Of a stretch of DNA of 64,000 nucleotides, positions 35,163 through 45,352 are shown in pieces. The notes under the pieces are model-generated. The model was not told where the DNA came from and did no database searches. It saw only the letters and a program-made list of their open reading frames with translations. A program made the translations under genes and the position numbers. Origin of the DNA: Candidatus Aenigmatarchaeota archaeon (GTDB taxonomy: Archaea; Aenigmatarchaeota; Aenigmatarchaeia; Aenigmatarchaeales; JAHLMR01). Where the stretch lies: assembly GCA_018920255.1 (NCBI GenBank), contig JAHLMR010000001.1, positions 1 to 64,000 on the forward strand, given 5' to 3'. Each line of letters begins with the position of its first letter. Position 1 is the stretch's first letter.

Positions 35163-36443
35163 ATGTGGAAGCTAACTAAAGAAGGAGAAGATTATTTAAT
35201 TAATGGATTTCCAGAAATAAATTTAATAAAACAAATAAAGGAAGAAGAAAAACTGTTGAATGAAATAAAAATAGATAATCTTGCTATTGCTCTAAATTGG
35301 GCAAAAAAGAACGAATGGATTAAAATAGAAAATAAAAAAATAATTCTCACAGAAGCAGGAAAAAAAGCATTAAAAGAAAAATATAAATTAAATGATGCTT
35401 TAGAATTAATATCAAAAACAGGAAGATGTCCAGAAGGATATTTAGAAATTCTTTTAAATAGAAATTTAATTTATGAAGTAAAGGAAATAGAAAAACAAAG
35501 AAAATTTAAATTTAATTTTATTGAATTCATAAAAAATATTTTTTATAAAAAGCAAGAAAATGAAATAACCCAACTTCTTCCTAAACACATTATTCATGGA
35601 AACTGGAAAAAAATGAAATTTAAGGCATATGATGTTAATGCTCCAGCACCAAAAATTTGGCCTGGAAAATATCAAGCATATTTAGATTTTTTAGATGAAA
35701 TAAAAGAAAGGCTTATTTCAATGGGTTTTGTTGAAGTAGATGGACCTCTCGTAGAATCCACGTTTTGGAATTGTGATGCTTTATTTATGCCTCAAGATCA
35801 TCCAGCAAGAGGATTACATGATATTTTTGAAATAGAAAACAACATATCAGCTAAACTTCCAGATTCTTCTGTTTTAGAAAAGGTTAAAGAAGAGCATTTG
35901 AAAAATTGGGGTGGAACCTGGAATAAAGATGACGCTTCAAAATTAATATTAAGATCTCAAACAACAGCAGTTTCAGCAAGAGTTTTATATGAACATGGAG
36001 ATAAACCAGGAAAATATTTTTGCATTGGAAGAAATTTTAGACCTGATGTTATTGATGCAAAACATTTAATAGAGTTTCAGCAATGTGAAGGAATTGTAAT
36101 AGGAGAAAATTTAACATTTAAACATTTACTTGGTTATTTAAAGGATTTTGCTCACGCTATTGGTATGAAAGAAATAAAATTTATGCCTTCATATTTTCCG
36201 TTTACTGAACCATCTGTTGAAGGTTATGTAAAACATCCAAAATTAGGGTGGATGGAAGTATTACCAGCAGGAATATTAAGACCAGAAGTTTTAAAGCCAC
36301 TAGGAATAGAAAAATGTAGAGTATTGGCATGGGGTATAGGAATAACAAGGCTTGCAATGATAAAACTTGAAATAGATGATATAAGACATTTATTTTCAAA
36401 TGATATAGGATTCCTAAGAGATAAAGAACAAGTAATTATGTGA
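35163..36443 (+). CDS. pheS: Phenylalanyl-tRNA synthetase alpha subunit
   Basis: A 426-residue PheRS alpha chain, archaeal type. The N-terminal part (1-150) has winged-helix-like tRNA-binding elements. The class II catalytic core has motif 2 (KYFCIGRNFRPDVIDAKHLIEFQQCEG) and motif 3 (GWGIGITRLAM form AWGIGITRLAMI). The stretch MGFVEVDGPLVESTFWNCDALF is motif 1. Its stop (TGA) overlaps the GTGAT ribosome binding site of pheT, so alpha and beta are coupled and assemble as a heterotetramer that charges tRNA-Phe, whose gene in this window carries a T-loop intron. Confidence 0.95.
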   Translation: MWKLTKEGEDYLINGFPEINLIKQIKEEEKLLNEIKIDNLAIALNWAKKNEWIKIENKKIILTEAGKKALKEKYKLNDALELISKTGRCPEGYLEILLNRNLIYEVKEIEKQRKFKFNFIEFIKNIFYKKQENEITQLLPKHIIHGNWKKMKFKAYDVNAPAPKIWPGKYQAYLDFLDEIKERLISMGFVEVDGPLVESTFWNCDALFMPQDHPARGLHDIFEIENNISAKLPDSSVLEKVKEEHLKNWGGTWNKDDASKLILRSQTTAVSARVLYEHGDKPGKYFCIGRNFRPDVIDAKHLIEFQQCEGIVIGENLTFKHLLGYLKDFAHAIGMKEIKFMPSYFPFTEPSVEGYVKHPKLGWMEVLPAGILRPEVLKPLGIEKCRVLAWGIGITRLAMIKLEIDDIRHLFSNDIGFLRDKEQVIM

Positions 36444-36448
36444 TAAAT

Positions 36449-38089
36449 ATGGTATCTCTTGAAATAAATAAAACTACTTTATTAAAATTAATAGGAAAGG
36501 AATTAACCGATGAAGAATTAATTGATATTTTATTTAATTTTAAATGTGAAGCAACAATTGTTGGAGATAGTATTAATTGTGAAATAACTCCAGATAGGTT
36601 AGATTTATTTTCTGTTGAAGGTATTGCAAGAGCAATTAAGCAGTTTTTAGAAATTGAACCAGGATTACAAAAAATACCTATTATGCCATCCACAGAAACA
36701 ATTTATGTTAAAAATGTTAAAGCAAGACCACATATAAGAGCAGCAATTATAAGAAATATGATTTTTGATGAAGCATTTATATTAGATTTAATGCAAATTC
36801 AAGAAAAATTACATGCAACCATTGGAAGAGATAGAAAAAAAGTTGCTATAGGAATTCACGATATTTCTAAAGTTCAAGGACCTTTTACATATAAAGAAGT
36901 TTTTCCAAATGAAATAAGATTTATGCCTCTTGATATGAAAAAAGAAATGAATTTAAAAGAAATATTAGAAGAACATCCTAAGGGAAAAAAATATGCAAAT
37001 TTACTAAAAGATTTTGATATATATCCAATACTTTTAGATGCAAAAGAAAGAGTATTAAGCTTCCCCCCAATAATAAATGGAGAATTAACAAGAGTTTCTT
37101 TAGAAACAAAAGATATTCTTATAGATGTTACTGGAACAGATGAAAAGGCAGTTGAAAACACATTAAATATTATTGTTTCAATGCTTTCTTTTAGAGGAGG
37201 AATAGTTGAGGCTGTAAAAATTTCAAGTGATGATTTTACTAAAGAGTTTCCAAGCTTTGAACCAAAATTAATAAAAATTAAAAAAGAACTTCCTGAAATG
37301 ATTTTAGGAACAAAACTTAATTTAGACGATATTCCAATCTTTTTAGAAAGAATGGGATATGATGCTGCTATTGTTGGAGATTCGATAGAAATTTTTATTC
37401 CAGCATATAGAGTTGACGTTTTTTCTGAAATGGATATTATAGAAGATATAGCAATAGCTTATGGATATAATAATATTATACCAGAACTTCCAAAATTAGC
37501 AACAAAAGGAGAATTTTCTAAAAAAGAAAAAATTTCTAAAAAAATAAGAACAGTTATGATTGGTTTTGGTGCACAAGAAACACTTAACTTTATTTTAACA
37601 AATGAAAATGATTGTTATACAAAAATGCACGTTGTTCCAGAAAATTATATTAAAATTAAAAATCCAGTTTCTTCAGAATTTAATATTTGTAGAACATGGA
37701 TATTACCTTCTTTAATGAAAATTTTATCATTAAATAAACATAGATCATATCCTCAAAAAATATTTGAGGTTTCAGATTGTATCGTTCCAGATAATACACA
37801 AGAAACAAAAGCAAGAAATTCCAGAAAATTAGGTTTTGTTGTATGTCATGAAACAGCAAATTTAACAGAAATGAAATCTTATGTTGAAGCATTTCTTTCT
37901 GCGTTTAAAATAAAATATGAAATAATTAAATTTGAACATCCAAGTTTTATACCCACAAGAGTCGGAGCAATTATTTGTAATGGAGAAAATGTAGGATTTT
38001 TTGGAGAAATTCATCCTAAAGTTTTAGAAAAATGGGAATTAGATAAACCTGTAATAGCAATGGAAATTGATTTAGATAAAATTTTTTAA
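36449..38089 (+). CDS. pheT: Phenylalanyl-tRNA synthetase beta subunit
   Basis: A 546-residue archaeal/eukaryal PheRS beta chain with B1-B5 domains; the editing region B3/B4 includes PPIINGELTRVSLETKD, the archaeal signature of this domain, and the C-terminal inactive synthetase-like fold ends with VGFFGEIHPKVLEKWEL. ATG 36449 is used: the GTG nine bases upstream is part of the GTGATAA ribosome binding site. It is five bases downstream of pheS and forms a two-gene operon with it. Confidence 0.94.
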   Translation: MVSLEINKTTLLKLIGKELTDEELIDILFNFKCEATIVGDSINCEITPDRLDLFSVEGIARAIKQFLEIEPGLQKIPIMPSTETIYVKNVKARPHIRAAIIRNMIFDEAFILDLMQIQEKLHATIGRDRKKVAIGIHDISKVQGPFTYKEVFPNEIRFMPLDMKKEMNLKEILEEHPKGKKYANLLKDFDIYPILLDAKERVLSFPPIINGELTRVSLETKDILIDVTGTDEKAVENTLNIIVSMLSFRGGIVEAVKISSDDFTKEFPSFEPKLIKIKKELPEMILGTKLNLDDIPIFLERMGYDAAIVGDSIEIFIPAYRVDVFSEMDIIEDIAIAYGYNNIIPELPKLATKGEFSKKEKISKKIRTVMIGFGAQETLNFILTNENDCYTKMHVVPENYIKIKNPVSSEFNICRTWILPSLMKILSLNKHRSYPQKIFEVSDCIVPDNTQETKARNSRKLGFVVCHETANLTEMKSYVEAFLSAFKIKYEIIKFEHPSFIPTRVGAIICNGENVGFFGEIHPKVLEKWELDKPVIAMEIDLDKIF

Positions 38090-38151
38090 TTTTTAAATAG
38101 TTTTATATCCATAAATTTATTATTAATAAATGATAAATATTTGTGGTGTTT

Positions 38152-38814
38152 ATGGAAAAGCATATTTTTGAAATTCAAGTGGATGATAAAAAATATGAAG
38201 TAGTAAATATATTTCTTGAAGGACGCGAATATCTTATAAAAGGTGAAAATAGTTTCTATATTGCATTAAACGAGATGTTAAATTATAATACAAAACCTCT
38301 TACTATAGATGAAATAATTAAATTAAGATTAAAAACTTATTCAAGAGACTTTGATTTTAATAAACTTACTATTGATACAGGAATTTTTTATAAAAAGGAA
38401 GAAGAAAATATTGTTTTGTTTAAATCAAAAGATGAAGATTCATATAAAAAGATAATAAATAATAAATTCAATGAAATTCAAGAAAAGGAAATTAAAAGAA
38501 TAATGAATATTAAAATTAATGATTTATTAGATATGATTAATAAACAATTTTCAAAAAAGGAAGCTTTAAATAATAAAATATGGAGAAGTCTAGTTTCAAA
38601 AAGGGATTTAAAAAAATATGCTATTTTATTGTTTGATAAGCAAAAAGATAATCGTAAAAAAATGGGTATAGGGCATAGCGAACCTCTTGAAAATGAAAAT
38701 ATAAAAGCAGGCTATCTAACACTATTAAGATCTTTTGATGGAACAGGTGATATATCATTTAACGAATTTTCATTTAAAAAACCATATTCTATAATGATTG
38801 GAGAAATTATCTAA
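38152..38814 (+). CDS. Uncharacterised soluble protein
   Basis: About 220 residues, charged and lysine-rich, without membrane segments, cysteines or recognisable catalytic motifs. The middle (KFNEIQEKEIKRIMNIKIND) is predicted helical. I do not recognise the family. GTGGTG precedes the ATG at 38152, so that start is favoured over the in-frame GTG at 38143. Its end overlaps the convergent MinD-like gene by eight bases. No functional clue from context. Confidence 0.6.
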   Translation: MEKHIFEIQVDDKKYEVVNIFLEGREYLIKGENSFYIALNEMLNYNTKPLTIDEIIKLRLKTYSRDFDFNKLTIDTGIFYKKEEENIVLFKSKDEDSYKKIINNKFNEIQEKEIKRIMNIKINDLLDMINKQFSKKEALNNKIWRSLVSKRDLKKYAILLFDKQKDNRKKMGIGHSEPLENENIKAGYLTLLRSFDGTGDISFNEFSFKKPYSIMIGEII

Positions 38815-39574
38815 TAATTTCAAGTAATCTTTCTAAAAACCCTTTTTCATAAGCAGGTTTTGAAAATTCACCAGTTATAATTGATTTAGCAAGCCTTTTA
38901 AATTCCTTAGCAGCCTTACTTTTGGGTCTATGAGAAATAATAGATTTTTTCATATAAATTGATTCTGGAATAGCATCATCTTCAGGAATAATAGAAATAA
39001 TAGGTAATTCTAAAATCTCTTCAATTTCTTCATCTTTAATTTCATAATGCTTACCCCTTTTTCTATTAACAACAACTCCAAGAATCTTTTTTCCATATGC
39101 TTCAGCAATTTTTATAGCCCTAAGGGCATCTGTAATAGAAGTTAATTCTGGATTTACAACAACAATAATTTCATCTGCAATTTCAATAGCAGTTCTGGCT
39201 TCCCTTCCTAAACCAGCAGCACCATCAACAATAATTATTTCAGCTTTTCCTAAAAGATTAAGCATAGCAGAATTAAGTTTTTCTAAATTAAGATTTTTTA
39301 ATTCATGTACAGAAAGAGAAGCAGGAATAACTCTAAAGCCATCTGGATGTTTATATATAACATCAGAAATTTTTGCTTTCTTTTTTAAGAAATCATTTAA
39401 AGTTAATGGATAAAAAGGCATACCTAAATGAAGATTTATATTTGGTGTTGTTACATTTCCATCTAACAAAATAACATCTTTTTCAAGTTCAGCTAAAGCA
39501 GCGGTTAAAGATACTGCTGTTGTAGTTTTTCCAACGCCACCCTTTCCTGAGATAATACTTATTATTCGAGTCAT
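38807..39574 (-). CDS. minD: MinD/ParA-family ATPase
   Basis: A 255-residue deviant-Walker ATPase. The P-loop is SGKGGVGKTTT at about residues 8-18, with switch I-like LLDGNVTTPNINLHLG and Walker B IIVDGAAGLGREA. It belongs to the MinD-like branch common in archaea, several copies per genome, implicated in positioning surface structures or cell-pole proteins. Whether a C-terminal amphipathic helix is present (ERLLEIIR at the end) is uncertain. It is transcribed away from tRNA-Arg(TCT). Partner not identifiable. Confidence 0.85.
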   Translation of the reverse strand: MTRIISIISGKGGVGKTTTAVSLTAALAELEKDVILLDGNVTTPNINLHLGMPFYPLTLNDFLKKKAKISDVIYKHPDGFRVIPASLSVHELKNLNLEKLNSAMLNLLGKAEIIIVDGAAGLGREARTAIEIADEIIVVVNPELTSITDALRAIKIAEAYGKKILGVVVNRKRGKHYEIKDEEIEEILELPIISIIPEDDAIPESIYMKKSIISHRPKSKAAKEFKRLAKSIITGEFSKPAYEKGFLERLLEIIR

Positions 39575-39614
39575 TAATATATAAATAGAAAATTAAGAAT
39601 AAAAAGATTTTTAT

Positions 39615-39841
39615 TGGCGCCCCTGACGGGATTTTCTCTGAAACTTCTTTACAACTTCTTTAAAAAAGAAGTTGCATCAAGAAAATTTATCTTTCTTGCT
39701 GAAGCTTCTTTCTTAAAGAAAGAAGCTTCTTTGAACCCGTGACCTCTTGCTTTCTTCTTTAGAGCGCTTCTCATAGCACAGCTCAAACCTTCTATATTAA
39801 AATAGAAGGCAAGCGCTCTGTCCAAACTGAGCTACAGGGGC
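39615..39841 (-). tRNA. tRNA-Arg(TCT) with two introns
   Basis: Reading the minus strand: acceptor GCCCCTG, D-arm GCTC...GAGC, anticodon stem CTTGC...GCAAG, T-stem ACGGG...CCCGT, acceptor CAGGGGC, then GCCA (CCA encoded). The anticodon loop is CT-TCT-A, then an intron of about 52 nt, then A. This is the canonical 37/38 position. A second intron of about 98 nt splits the T-loop: TTCAAA, intron, T (between positions 59 and 60). The T-loop intron begins with the hairpin GAAGCTTCTTTC/GAAAGAAGCTTC, then has two more hairpins, as in tRNA-Asn. With both removed, a normal 77-nt tRNA results that closely matches tRNA-Arg(CCT). Confidence 0.92.
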
Positions 39842-39908
39842 ATTTATATAATTATTGATAGATAAACTTTTATAAAATAAACACATAATTAATTTTTGTG
39901 TGATTTTT

Positions 39909-42632
39909 ATGAATTGGTATGAAAAGGGAGTTTTTGAAGCAGAACCATCTAATAATAAAAAATTTTATATGTTATTTGCATATCCAACGACATCTGGCAT
40001 ATTACATATTGGTCATGCAAGATCATATACTATTCCAGATGTAATAGCAAGATATAAAAGATTAAGAGGTTTTAATGTTTTATTCCCTCTAGGTTTTCAT
40101 GCTACAGGAATAGATTGTATAAAAATTTTTGATAAAATAAAAGAAAATTTAGAAAATGCTAAAATATATGGTATTCCAATAGAAGATGCAAAAAAAATAT
40201 TTTCACCAGAAGAATTAGAAAAATATTTTGAAAAAAGAATGGAAGAATCCATGAAAAAATTAGGAATTTCTTTAGACTTTAGAGAAAAAGTATCAACAAT
40301 AGACCCACAATATAAAAAATTTATTCAATGGCAATTTAAAAAACTAAAAGAAAAAGGTTATTTAATTCAAAGAGACTATCGTCTTGCTTGGTGTCCAAAA
40401 TGTAATAATCCTGTGAGTTTAGATCCAGCGGAAGCAGATATTTCAGAATGGAAAGGAGCCCAAATAAAAGAATATTTTATAATAAAATTTAAAATTGAAA
40501 ATGAAGATGTCTATCTTCCTGCTGCAACAATGCGTCCAGAAACTATTTTTGGAGTAACTAATATTTGGATAAATCCAAATGGAAAATATGTTAAAGCAAA
40601 AGTTGATAATGAAATATGGGTAGTTTCAAATGATGCAATTAAAAAACTTGAAAATTTAGATAAAAAAATAGAAATAATTAAAGAAATTTCTAAAAACGAT
40701 ATTTTAGGAAAAAATGTAATAAATTCAATAACAAAAAATAAGGTCCCAATTTTAGAAGGAGAATTTGTTGATATTTCAGAGGCCACAGGAGTTGTAATGT
40801 CAGTTCCAGCACACGATCCGTTTGATTATATTTATCTTAAGAAAAAAGCACCAAATATAAAAACAATTCAAGTAATAGAAGTTTTAGGTTTTGGAAAAGA
40901 ACCAGCAGGAGAAATTTTAAGAAAAATGAATATTAAAGATGAAAAAGATCCAAAAATTGAAGAAGCTGTAAAAGAATTATATAAATTAGAATTTCAAGGA
41001 AAAATGTTAAATTCTATAGAAAAATTTGGAGGTATGTTAGTTTCAGAAGCAAAAGAAAAAATAGTAAAATATATAGATTCTATTGGAGCAGGAGATAGAA
41101 TTTATGAATTTTCTGTAAAACCAATACACTGTAGATGCGGGACAGAAATAATTATTAAAAAAGTATCTAATCAATGGTTTATAGATTATGGAAATAAACA
41201 ATGGAAAGAAATAACTAAAAAAGCAATAGAAAAAATGAATTTTTATCCTGAAGAATATAAAAAAGAATTACCAGGAATTATTGATTGGTTAGAAGCAAGG
41301 CCATGTGTTAGAAAAAGAGGTTTTGGAACAGATTTTCCTTTTGAAAAAGATTGGAAAATAGAAGCTTTAAGCGATAGTACAATATACATGGCATTCTTCA
41401 TTATAAGTAAATATATAAATAATGGAGAAATAAAAATAGATGATTTAACAGATGAATTTTTTGATTATGTTTTTCTTAATAAAAAAATTAAAATAAAAAA
41501 TAAAATTTATGAGAAAATAAAAAAAGAATTTGAATATTGGTATCCACTTGATTTAAATGCTGGTGGTAAGGAACATAAGGCAGTTCATTTTCCATTTTTT
41601 ATTTTTCATCATACTGCAATATTTCCAGAAAAATATTGGCCAAAAGGAATATTTTTAAATTGGCATTTAATTGTAGAAGGTAAAAAAATGTCAAAACATT
41701 TAGGGAATGTTATATACATAGATGATGCAATTAAAGATTTTGGAGCAGATGCAGTTCGTTTATACGTAATAAATGGTTGTAATCAATGGCAAGATTTTGA
41801 TTGGTCAAATAAAATAGCTGAAAATTATAAAAAAATAATTTCTGAATTTAAAGAAATTTTCTTAGAATTAATAAAATCAGAATCAAAAGAAATAAAGAGA
41901 ATTGATAAATGGTTTGCATCAAGGTTTAATCATAATTTAGAATTAGCAACAGCACTTTTAGAAAAAAATGAAATTAAAAAAGCATCAGATATTTTATTTT
42001 TTAATGTTTTATCTGATATAAAATGGTATAAGAATAGAACTAAAAATTATAATATAAAAAATATACTTCTCAATTGGTTGAAATCTATTTCAATTTTTAT
42101 ACCATTTACAGCAGAAGAGTTATGGAATGCTACAGGTAATACTGGTTTTATTTCAAATGAATCATGGCCAAAAATAGATTCAAATGCAATAAACTTAAAA
42201 ATAGAAGCAGAAGAAGAAGTAGTAAAAAAAATTATTGAAGATATAAATGAAATTAAAAAAATAACAAATATAGAAAAACCACAAAAAATTTCAATTATAG
42301 TTTCTGAAAAATGGAAATATGAAGTGTATAATTATGTTGTACAAGGAAAAGACATAAAAGATATTATGAGTGATGAAAAATACAAAAAAATAGGAAAAAG
42401 AGTTATAGATTATATATTAAAATTAAAGAAAAAATTCATCAAAGATGAATTATTTTTATCAGAAACATCTGAATTTTCTGCAATATGTGATGCAAAAGAA
42501 TTTCTTGAAAATATTTTTAAATGTGATATTGAAATATACAGAGCAAATAAAATTCCAAACGATGCAGCAGAAGAAATTAAGAAAAAAGCATTGTCTGCTG
42601 AACCAGGAAAACCAGGAATAATTTTATATTAA
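39909..42632 (+). CDS. leuS: Leucyl-tRNA synthetase
   Basis: A 907-residue archaeal LeuRS. HIGH motif in SGILHIGHARSY, zinc-type motif CPKCNNPVSLDP, editing domain (TMRPETIFGVTNIW ... VVMSVPAHDPFDY), signature KMSKHLGN (the KMSKS loop) and an anticodon-binding helical domain. The C-terminal region ends in AEPGKPGIILY, typical of archaeal LeuRS. ATG 39909 is chosen; the in-frame GTG at 39900 forms part of the GTGATTT ribosome binding site. Its stop overlaps the convergent TrmB-like gene by four bases. Confidence 0.95.
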   Translation: MNWYEKGVFEAEPSNNKKFYMLFAYPTTSGILHIGHARSYTIPDVIARYKRLRGFNVLFPLGFHATGIDCIKIFDKIKENLENAKIYGIPIEDAKKIFSPEELEKYFEKRMEESMKKLGISLDFREKVSTIDPQYKKFIQWQFKKLKEKGYLIQRDYRLAWCPKCNNPVSLDPAEADISEWKGAQIKEYFIIKFKIENEDVYLPAATMRPETIFGVTNIWINPNGKYVKAKVDNEIWVVSNDAIKKLENLDKKIEIIKEISKNDILGKNVINSITKNKVPILEGEFVDISEATGVVMSVPAHDPFDYIYLKKKAPNIKTIQVIEVLGFGKEPAGEILRKMNIKDEKDPKIEEAVKELYKLEFQGKMLNSIEKFGGMLVSEAKEKIVKYIDSIGAGDRIYEFSVKPIHCRCGTEIIIKKVSNQWFIDYGNKQWKEITKKAIEKMNFYPEEYKKELPGIIDWLEARPCVRKRGFGTDFPFEKDWKIEALSDSTIYMAFFIISKYINNGEIKIDDLTDEFFDYVFLNKKIKIKNKIYEKIKKEFEYWYPLDLNAGGKEHKAVHFPFFIFHHTAIFPEKYWPKGIFLNWHLIVEGKKMSKHLGNVIYIDDAIKDFGADAVRLYVINGCNQWQDFDWSNKIAENYKKIISEFKEIFLELIKSESKEIKRIDKWFASRFNHNLELATALLEKNEIKKASDILFFNVLSDIKWYKNRTKNYNIKNILLNWLKSISIFIPFTAEELWNATGNTGFISNESWPKIDSNAINLKIEAEEEVVKKIIEDINEIKKITNIEKPQKISIIVSEKWKYEVYNYVVQGKDIKDIMSDEKYKKIGKRVIDYILKLKKKFIKDELFLSETSEFSAICDAKEFLENIFKCDIEIYRANKIPNDAAEEIKKKALSAEPGKPGIILY

Positions 42633-43393
42633 ATTTCTTGTGAGTTTTTCCAAAATTCTTCAAACTTTTCATAAAAATTTACAGGATAGTTAAAAAAATA
42701 AACTCCAGATTTTGTTACAGGATCATATGTTATTCCATGCATTTTATCTGAAATTATAACATATGGCCAAACTTTTCCAAGTCTTAATTCTATACCAATT
42801 TTTCTTAAAGATTCACTTTGATCTGGATGTATTTGTTCTAAAATTGCTCTTATATGTACATTTCTATTTACTGCTCTTCCTAATGCATCTAAAATATTAA
42901 TATTATCAAAAAATTTATCAAAAGTTATAATTATATCTTTTTTTGCTATATCAATAATTAATGCAGCTTTATCTATAAAACCATTTTCATATTTTTCATA
43001 AACCTTTTGATCATTCCAAATTTTTTCTTGCGGAACAAACCAATTCCACAATTTTTCACATACTGCACAATTTTTCTTTTTTTCAATATACTCTGCAGTT
43101 ATTTTACTTAAAATTCTTGGAATTGGATTGCAAGATTGAGTTATCCAAAATTTTTTATTACTCCCTATATTACCTTTACTACTTTCTATTATTCCTTTTT
43201 CTTGTAATGAATAAAGATATTTATATGTATTTGTAACAGACATTCCACAAAGTTTTGCAATTTCATTAGCATCAAAAATTTTCTTTTTCTCTTTATAAAA
43301 TTTTTCTAACATTATTGAAAGAATCTTAATTTCAAGCTTGTTAAAAAACCTTATTTTTTCAAGATAATTAATAAGCTCTTCAATTTTTGGCAT
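42629..43393 (-). CDS. TrmB-family transcriptional regulator
   Basis: A 254-residue TrmB-like regulator. The N-terminal winged helix (about 15-80; FYKEKKKIFDANEIAKLCGM, TNTYKYLYSLQEKGIIESSK) is followed by a phospholipase-D-like alpha/beta sensor domain (KAALIIDIAKKDIIITFDKF ... LRLGKVWPYVIISDKMHG). A two-cysteine CAVCEKLW motif lies between them. Family members sense sugars or other metabolites, but the ligand here is unknown. It faces away from the FKBP gene at 43482; the 90-base gap holds both promoters. Confidence 0.82.
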   Translation of the reverse strand: MPKIEELINYLEKIRFFNKLEIKILSIMLEKFYKEKKKIFDANEIAKLCGMSVTNTYKYLYSLQEKGIIESSKGNIGSNKKFWITQSCNPIPRILSKITAEYIEKKKNCAVCEKLWNWFVPQEKIWNDQKVYEKYENGFIDKAALIIDIAKKDIIITFDKFFDNINILDALGRAVNRNVHIRAILEQIHPDQSESLRKIGIELRLGKVWPYVIISDKMHGITYDPVTKSGVYFFNYPVNFYEKFEEFWKNSQEI

Positions 43394-43481
43394 AATAAAA
43401 TTTTATATAAATAACTTTTTATAATTATATGTTTATTTATAATTTAAAAAAATAAAATAAAAAATTATAAAAGGTGATATA

Positions 43482-44090
43482 ATGCAAAAGGGAGATTTCA
43501 TAGAAATTTCATATACAGGAAAAATAAAAGAAAACGGATCTATTTTTGATAAAGGAGATGTAATAATAGCTTTGGGTAGAAATATGATTCTTCCTCCTTT
43601 AGAAAAATATCTTTTAGAAATGAATGTAGGTGAAAGAAAAAATGTAAATGTTTCTCCTGAAGAAGCCTTTGGAAAAAGAAACGAAAATCTTATAAAAACT
43701 ATACCCTTATCAGAATTTAAAAAACATAATACAAATCCATATCCAGGTATGATAATTTCTGCAGATAATATGCAAGGAAGAGTTCTTTCTATAAATGGTG
43801 GAAGAGTTACTGTAGATTTTAATCATCCTCTTGCAGGAAAATATTTGAATTATGATATAGAAATAAAAAGAAAAATAGAAGATAAAGAAGAAAAAATAAG
43901 AGCTATTTTAGAATATTTTTCTAAATCAAAATTAGGAAAAATTGAAATAAAAGAAATAGATAAGAAAATTGAAATTATTGTTCCGCCTATTTTAAATCCG
44001 TTAGTTAAGAAACTTGTTTCTAATGAAATATTTGAAATATTTGATTTTGATGAAGTAAAATTTTCTGAAGTTTTTGAACGTAAAAAATAA
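43482..44090 (+). CDS. FKBP-type peptidyl-prolyl isomerase (SlyD-like)
   Basis: A 202-residue FKBP of the archaeal SlyD type. The FKBP fold (GDFIEISYTGKIKENGSIFD ... MNVGERKNVNVSPEEAFGKR) contains an inserted IF chaperone domain (LIKTIPLSEFKKHN ... GRVLSINGGRVTVDFNHPLAG) and has a C-terminal extension of about 60 residues. It should act as a cytosolic folding catalyst and chaperone. No histidine-rich metal tail is present, unlike bacterial SlyD. AAAGGTGATA precedes the ATG. Confidence 0.92.
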   Translation: MQKGDFIEISYTGKIKENGSIFDKGDVIIALGRNMILPPLEKYLLEMNVGERKNVNVSPEEAFGKRNENLIKTIPLSEFKKHNTNPYPGMIISADNMQGRVLSINGGRVTVDFNHPLAGKYLNYDIEIKRKIEDKEEKIRAILEYFSKSKLGKIEIKEIDKKIEIIVPPILNPLVKKLVSNEIFEIFDFDEVKFSEVFERKK

Positions 44091-44167
44091 ATTATATTTT
44101 AATTTATAATTTTTTAATTATCTTTAAATATCTTTCTAACTTTTTAAATAAATAATTTTATTATAAA

Positions 44168-44174
44168 AGGAGGT
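44168..44174 (+). promoter_or_regulatory. Strong ribosome binding site of ftsZ
   Basis: AGGAGGT seven bases before the ftsZ ATG is one of the strongest sites in the window, where most genes use GGTGAT or none. A TATA-like CTTTAAATATC lies about 60 bases upstream, giving a real 5' leader. This implies high translation of ftsZ. Confidence 0.6.
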
Positions 44175-44181
44175 TATTTTT

Positions 44182-45270
44182 ATGGCAGTAAAAGCTATAG
44201 ATGCGAAGAAACAAGGTTCTGCAGATAATTCTGTTGATGAAGAATTAAGAAGACTTTTAGAAGCAAAAAAAGCAGTTATAAAAGTTGTTGGTATTGGTGG
44301 TGCAGGAAATAATACTGTGTCAAGAATGATGCAAGTAGGAATAGTTGGAACAGAAATAATTGCAATAAATACTGATGCACAAGATTTACTTTATACTGAT
44401 GCAGATACAAAAATTTTAATAGGAAAGGAATTAACAAGAGGACTTGGAGCAGGAGCAGATCCCCATATTGGAATGGAAGCAGCAAAGGAATCAAAGGATG
44501 AAATTAAAGATGCACTTCGTGGAGCAGATATGGTTTTTATAACATGCGGACTTGGTGGAGGAACAGGAACTGGAGGGGCACCAATAGTTGCTGATGTTGC
44601 TAAAAAATTAGGAGCTCTTACAGTAGCTGTTGTAACTCTTCCATTTACAATGGAAGGAAATCAAAGATATGATAATGCTAGATACGGATTAGAACAATTA
44701 GAGGGAGTTGTAGATACATTAATAGTAATTCCAAATGATAAATTGTTAGAAATTGTACCTGATGTAAGTATAATGACAGCATTTAAAGTAGCAGATGAAA
44801 TTTTAGTAAATTCTGTTAAAGGAATAGCCGAATTGGTAACAAAACCAGGTCTTGTTAACTTAGATTTTGCAGATATAAGAGCAATTATGGGAAGTGGTGG
44901 AATAGCAATGATTGGAATGGGCGAAAGTGACACAGAAAACAGAGCAATAGAAGCAGTAGAAAAAGCTATTAACAACCCATTACTTGATGTTGATATTGAA
45001 GGAGCAACAGGTGCTTTAATAAATGTAAGTGGTGGTCCAGATATAACTATGAGAGAATGTCAAGAGATTGTTGAGGCAATAAGAACAAAACTTTCACCAG
45101 ATGCTAAAATTATTTGGGGTGCACAAATAAATAAAGAAATGGGAGATACAATAAGAGCAATGATGATAGTAACTGGTGTAAAAAGTAATCAAATTTTTGG
45201 ACAAACAAAGACTACAACAAAAGAAAGAACAAAGGAAATTGAAAAAGTTCTTGGAATAGAATTTGTATAA
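44182..45270 (+). CDS. ftsZ: Cell-division GTPase FtsZ
   Basis: A 362-residue FtsZ. The nucleotide-binding domain opens with [17 protein letters not shown]; the tubulin signature is [13 protein letters not shown]; the T7 loop ([11 protein letters not shown]) and ISGGPDITM-like segment ([12 protein letters not shown]) follow. This is archaeal FtsZ1/2-type and forms the division ring. The C-terminal tail is short (after [10 protein letters not shown]) and basic. It is followed by a clear terminator hairpin and then the secE-nusG-L11 operon, a common gene order in archaea. Confidence 0.96.
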   Translation: MAVKAIDAKKQGSADNSVDEELRRLLEAKKAVIKVVGIGGAGNNTVSRMMQVGIVGTEIIAINTDAQDLLYTDADTKILIGKELTRGLGAGADPHIGMEAAKESKDEIKDALRGADMVFITCGLGGGTGTGGAPIVADVAKKLGALTVAVVTLPFTMEGNQRYDNARYGLEQLEGVVDTLIVIPNDKLLEIVPDVSIMTAFKVADEILVNSVKGIAELVTKPGLVNLDFADIRAIMGSGGIAMIGMGESDTENRAIEAVEKAINNPLLDVDIEGATGALINVSGGPDITMRECQEIVEAIRTKLSPDAKIIWGAQINKEMGDTIRAMMIVTGVKSNQIFGQTKTTTKERTKEIEKVLGIEFV

Positions 45271-45297
45271 AAGCTGTGTTAAAACACGGCTTTTTAA
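45270..45297 (+). terminator. Hairpin plus T-run after ftsZ
   Basis: AAAGCTGTGT-TAAA-ACACGGCTTT forms a 10-bp stem (one T-G pair) followed by a T-run, directly at the ftsZ stop codon. It looks like an intrinsic terminator and separates ftsZ from secE. Confidence 0.65.
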
Positions 45298-45352
45298 ATA
45301 TTTATTTTAATATTTAAATATTCTTCTATTTTATTAATTTCAAGGTGAAAAT

